A DNA stretch of 7,122 bases, from contig DUTZ01000044.1 of assembly GCA_012841845.1 (NCBI GenBank), positions 1-7,122 of the forward strand, given 5' to 3'. Origin of the DNA: Actinomycetales bacterium. Lineage in GTDB: Bacteria > Actinomycetota > Actinomycetes > Mycobacteriales > Mycobacteriaceae. The position numbers and the translations under genes were made by a program. How positions within the stretch are numbered: the first letter of the stretch is position 1; every line of letters begins with the position of its first letter. Shown here piece by piece: positions 6,121-7,122 of the stretch. The notes beneath the pieces were generated by a model. That model saw only the letters and a list, made by a program, of their open reading frames with translations, made no database searches and was not told the origin of the DNA.

Positions 6121-6158
6121 CCGAAGGATGTGGGCCCCGTGTTCCTCGCTCTGCGTGA
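6108..6158 (+). CDS. Possible 16-codon leaderless upstream ORF of the permease
   Basis: GTG at 6108 begins 6 nt after the -10 (6096-6101), almost the spacing of the leaderless genes here. It opens a 16-residue frame (MISATEGCGPRVPRSA) ending at TGA 6156-6158. The ORF contains the permease Shine-Dalgarno (6123-6128) and start codon (6139) in another frame and ends 20 nt inside the permease gene. If translated, it would control access to the permease start. There is one Cys and no recognised family. Evidence is positional only. Confidence 0.25.
   Translation: MISATEGCGPRVPRSA
6123..6128 (+). promoter_or_regulatory. Shine-Dalgarno of the permease gene
   Basis: GAAGGA lies 10 nt before GTG 6139. 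The in-frame GTG at 6130 is only 1 nt away and so unlikely to be used, and ATG 6128 is out of frame. This decides the start at 6139, which also gives the usual MFLALREL beginning of this permease group. Confidence 0.65.
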
Positions 6159-7122
6159 GCTCCGATTCAATTGGGTGAGGTTCGGGTTGATGGGCGCGGT
6201 GATCGCGCTCATCACGGTCCTCATGGTGATGCTCTCCGGCCTCTCGGTGGGCCTGGTGCGCCACGGCGTCTCGGGCCTGCAGAAGCTGCCCGTCACCGCG
6301 ATGGCGTTCGAGGAGGGCGTGCAGCACGACTCCGCCTACTCGCGCAGCGTCGTCGAGGCCTCGGCGGTCGAGCAGTGGCGCGACCAGCCGGGTGTCGAGG
6401 ACGTGGCCCCGTACGGCAACGCACTGGTCAACGGCAAGACCGACTCGGGCGTGCAGGTGGACCTGGCGACCTTCGGCATCGAACCCGACTCGTTCCTCGC
6501 CCCGGAGATCGGCGAGGGCACCGGGCTCTCCGCCGGGCCCGGGGGCGCCGGCGAGGTGGTGGTGAGCCGGACCCTGCTCGACGAGGGGGTCGTGGTGGGC
6601 GACGTGATCACCCTCGAGCGCATCGGCACCCGGCTCACCGTGGTGGGGACGACGACGGGGCAGGACACCTTCGGCCACGTCAACGTGGGCTACGTCCAGC
6701 TCCCCACCTGGCAGCGCATCCGCGCCGGGGTGGGCGAGGACGACCCGATGCCCGGACGGACCGCGCACGAGATCACGGCCGTCGCGGTCAAGGCGGCCGA
6801 CGGCGAGGACCTCGACCTGGCCGCCGGCGACGCCGCCGCCGGGACCGAGACCCTCACCCTGGAGGAGTCGTTCGGCGCCTCGCCGGGCTACTCCGCCGAG
6901 ACCCTGACCCTGTCCATGATCCAGGGCTTCCTCTACGCGATCTCCGCGCTCGTCGCCGGCGCCTTCTTCGCCGTCTGGGCCATCCAGCGCCGCCAGGAGG
7001 TGGCCGTGCTCCGCGCCCTGGGGGCCTCGCCCGGCTGGGTCCTGCGCGACGCGCTCGTGCAGGCCGCGCTCCTGCTCGTGGCCGCCGTCGCGGTGGGCGC
7101 CGCCGTCGGCGTCGCGCTCGGC
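6139..7122 (+). CDS. ABC-transporter permease, MacB/FtsX/HrtB-like (3' end outside window)
   Basis: The 328 residues present have the type VII (MacB/FtsX) permease layout. A short N-terminal segment (MFLALRELRFNWVRF) precedes TM1 at about 16-38. A large extracytoplasmic domain follows (about 40-255). TM2 lies at about 262-283, then the conserved cytoplasmic loop RRQEVAVLRALGAS, which contacts the ATPase, then TM3 from about 310 to the window end; a fourth helix is expected beyond. The N-terminus and single periplasmic-type domain are most like corynebacterial HrtB (heme efflux) and DevC-like permeases as I remember them, but no substrate can be assigned. The cognate ATPase is presumably just downstream. 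The first codons are unusually AT-rich for this genome (CGATTCAATTGG), favouring an unstructured start. It has its own promoter region and is separated from ptrB by 125 nt. Confidence 0.88.
   Translation, partial: MFLALRELRFNWVRFGLMGAVIALITVLMVMLSGLSVGLVRHGVSGLQKLPVTAMAFEEGVQHDSAYSRSVVEASAVEQWRDQPGVEDVAPYGNALVNGKTDSGVQVDLATFGIEPDSFLAPEIGEGTGLSAGPGGAGEVVVSRTLLDEGVVVGDVITLERIGTRLTVVGTTTGQDTFGHVNVGYVQLPTWQRIRAGVGEDDPMPGRTAHEITAVAVKAADGEDLDLAAGDAAAGTETLTLEESFGASPGYSAETLTLSMIQGFLYAISALVAGAFFAVWAIQRRQEVAVLRALGASPGWVLRDALVQAALLLVAAVAVGAAVGVALG

Noticed and set aside
6128..6178. ATG 6128 opening a 16-codon frame with two Cys
   Set aside because: No spaced Shine-Dalgarno and no -10 at leaderless distance; GTG 6108 is the better small-ORF candidate.
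1..7122. tRNA/rRNA genes, CRISPR arrays, insertion sequences, phage or defence genes
   Set aside because: No cloverleaf, spaced repeat array, transposase or related motif was found; composition is uniform and the region reads as ordinary core chromosome.

Overview
The window is very GC-rich (clearly above 70 % by eye) and its codons end almost always in G or C, as in a high-GC actinobacterium. Translated PurB, PurC, oligopeptidase B and the monoacylglycerol-lipase-like hydrolase resemble mycobacterial and corynebacterial proteins as I remember them. The purB ... purC-ptrB order is also typical of the mycolic-acid bacteria (Mycobacteriales). A Dietzia- or Gordonia-like host is my guess, not a demonstrated placement. 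All convincing genes lie on the + strand and no mobile element, RNA gene or CRISPR array was seen.

Layout: (1) 1-116, proline-rich C-terminal tail of a gene that begins outside the window. (2) 137-1567, purB, adenylosuccinate lyase. (3) 1694-1882, a 62-residue protein without any Lys, Arg or His, with a strong Shine-Dalgarno; unrecognised. (4) 1957-2820, alpha/beta hydrolase of the monoacylglycerol-lipase type. (5) 2892-3803, purC, SAICAR synthetase. (6) 3800-6013, oligopeptidase B (S9A serine peptidase), overlapping purC by 4 nt. (7) 6139-7122, N-terminal part of a MacB/FtsX/HrtB-like ABC-transporter permease, running off the right edge.

PurC and PurB catalyse consecutive late steps of purine synthesis (CAIR to SAICAR to AICAR), and PurB also makes AMP from adenylosuccinate. 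The lipase-like gene and the 62-aa gene between them have no evident link to purines. purC and the peptidase gene are probably translationally coupled.

The most distinctive feature is regulatory. purB, the hydrolase and purC each carry a -10-like hexamer ending exactly 7 nt before the start codon, with no Shine-Dalgarno, which predicts three leaderless mRNAs. The 62-aa gene and the permease instead have clear Shine-Dalgarno sequences. The permease is preceded by the only AT-richer intergenic patch in the window. It holds a likely promoter, a 7-bp inverted repeat around it and a possible 16-codon leaderless upstream ORF overlapping the permease start. A near-perfect 14-nt tandem duplication with G-quadruplex potential begins at the peptidase stop codon. 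No gene-free stretch exceeds 300 bases; the longest are about 125 nt (1568-1693 and 6014-6138) and both are described.
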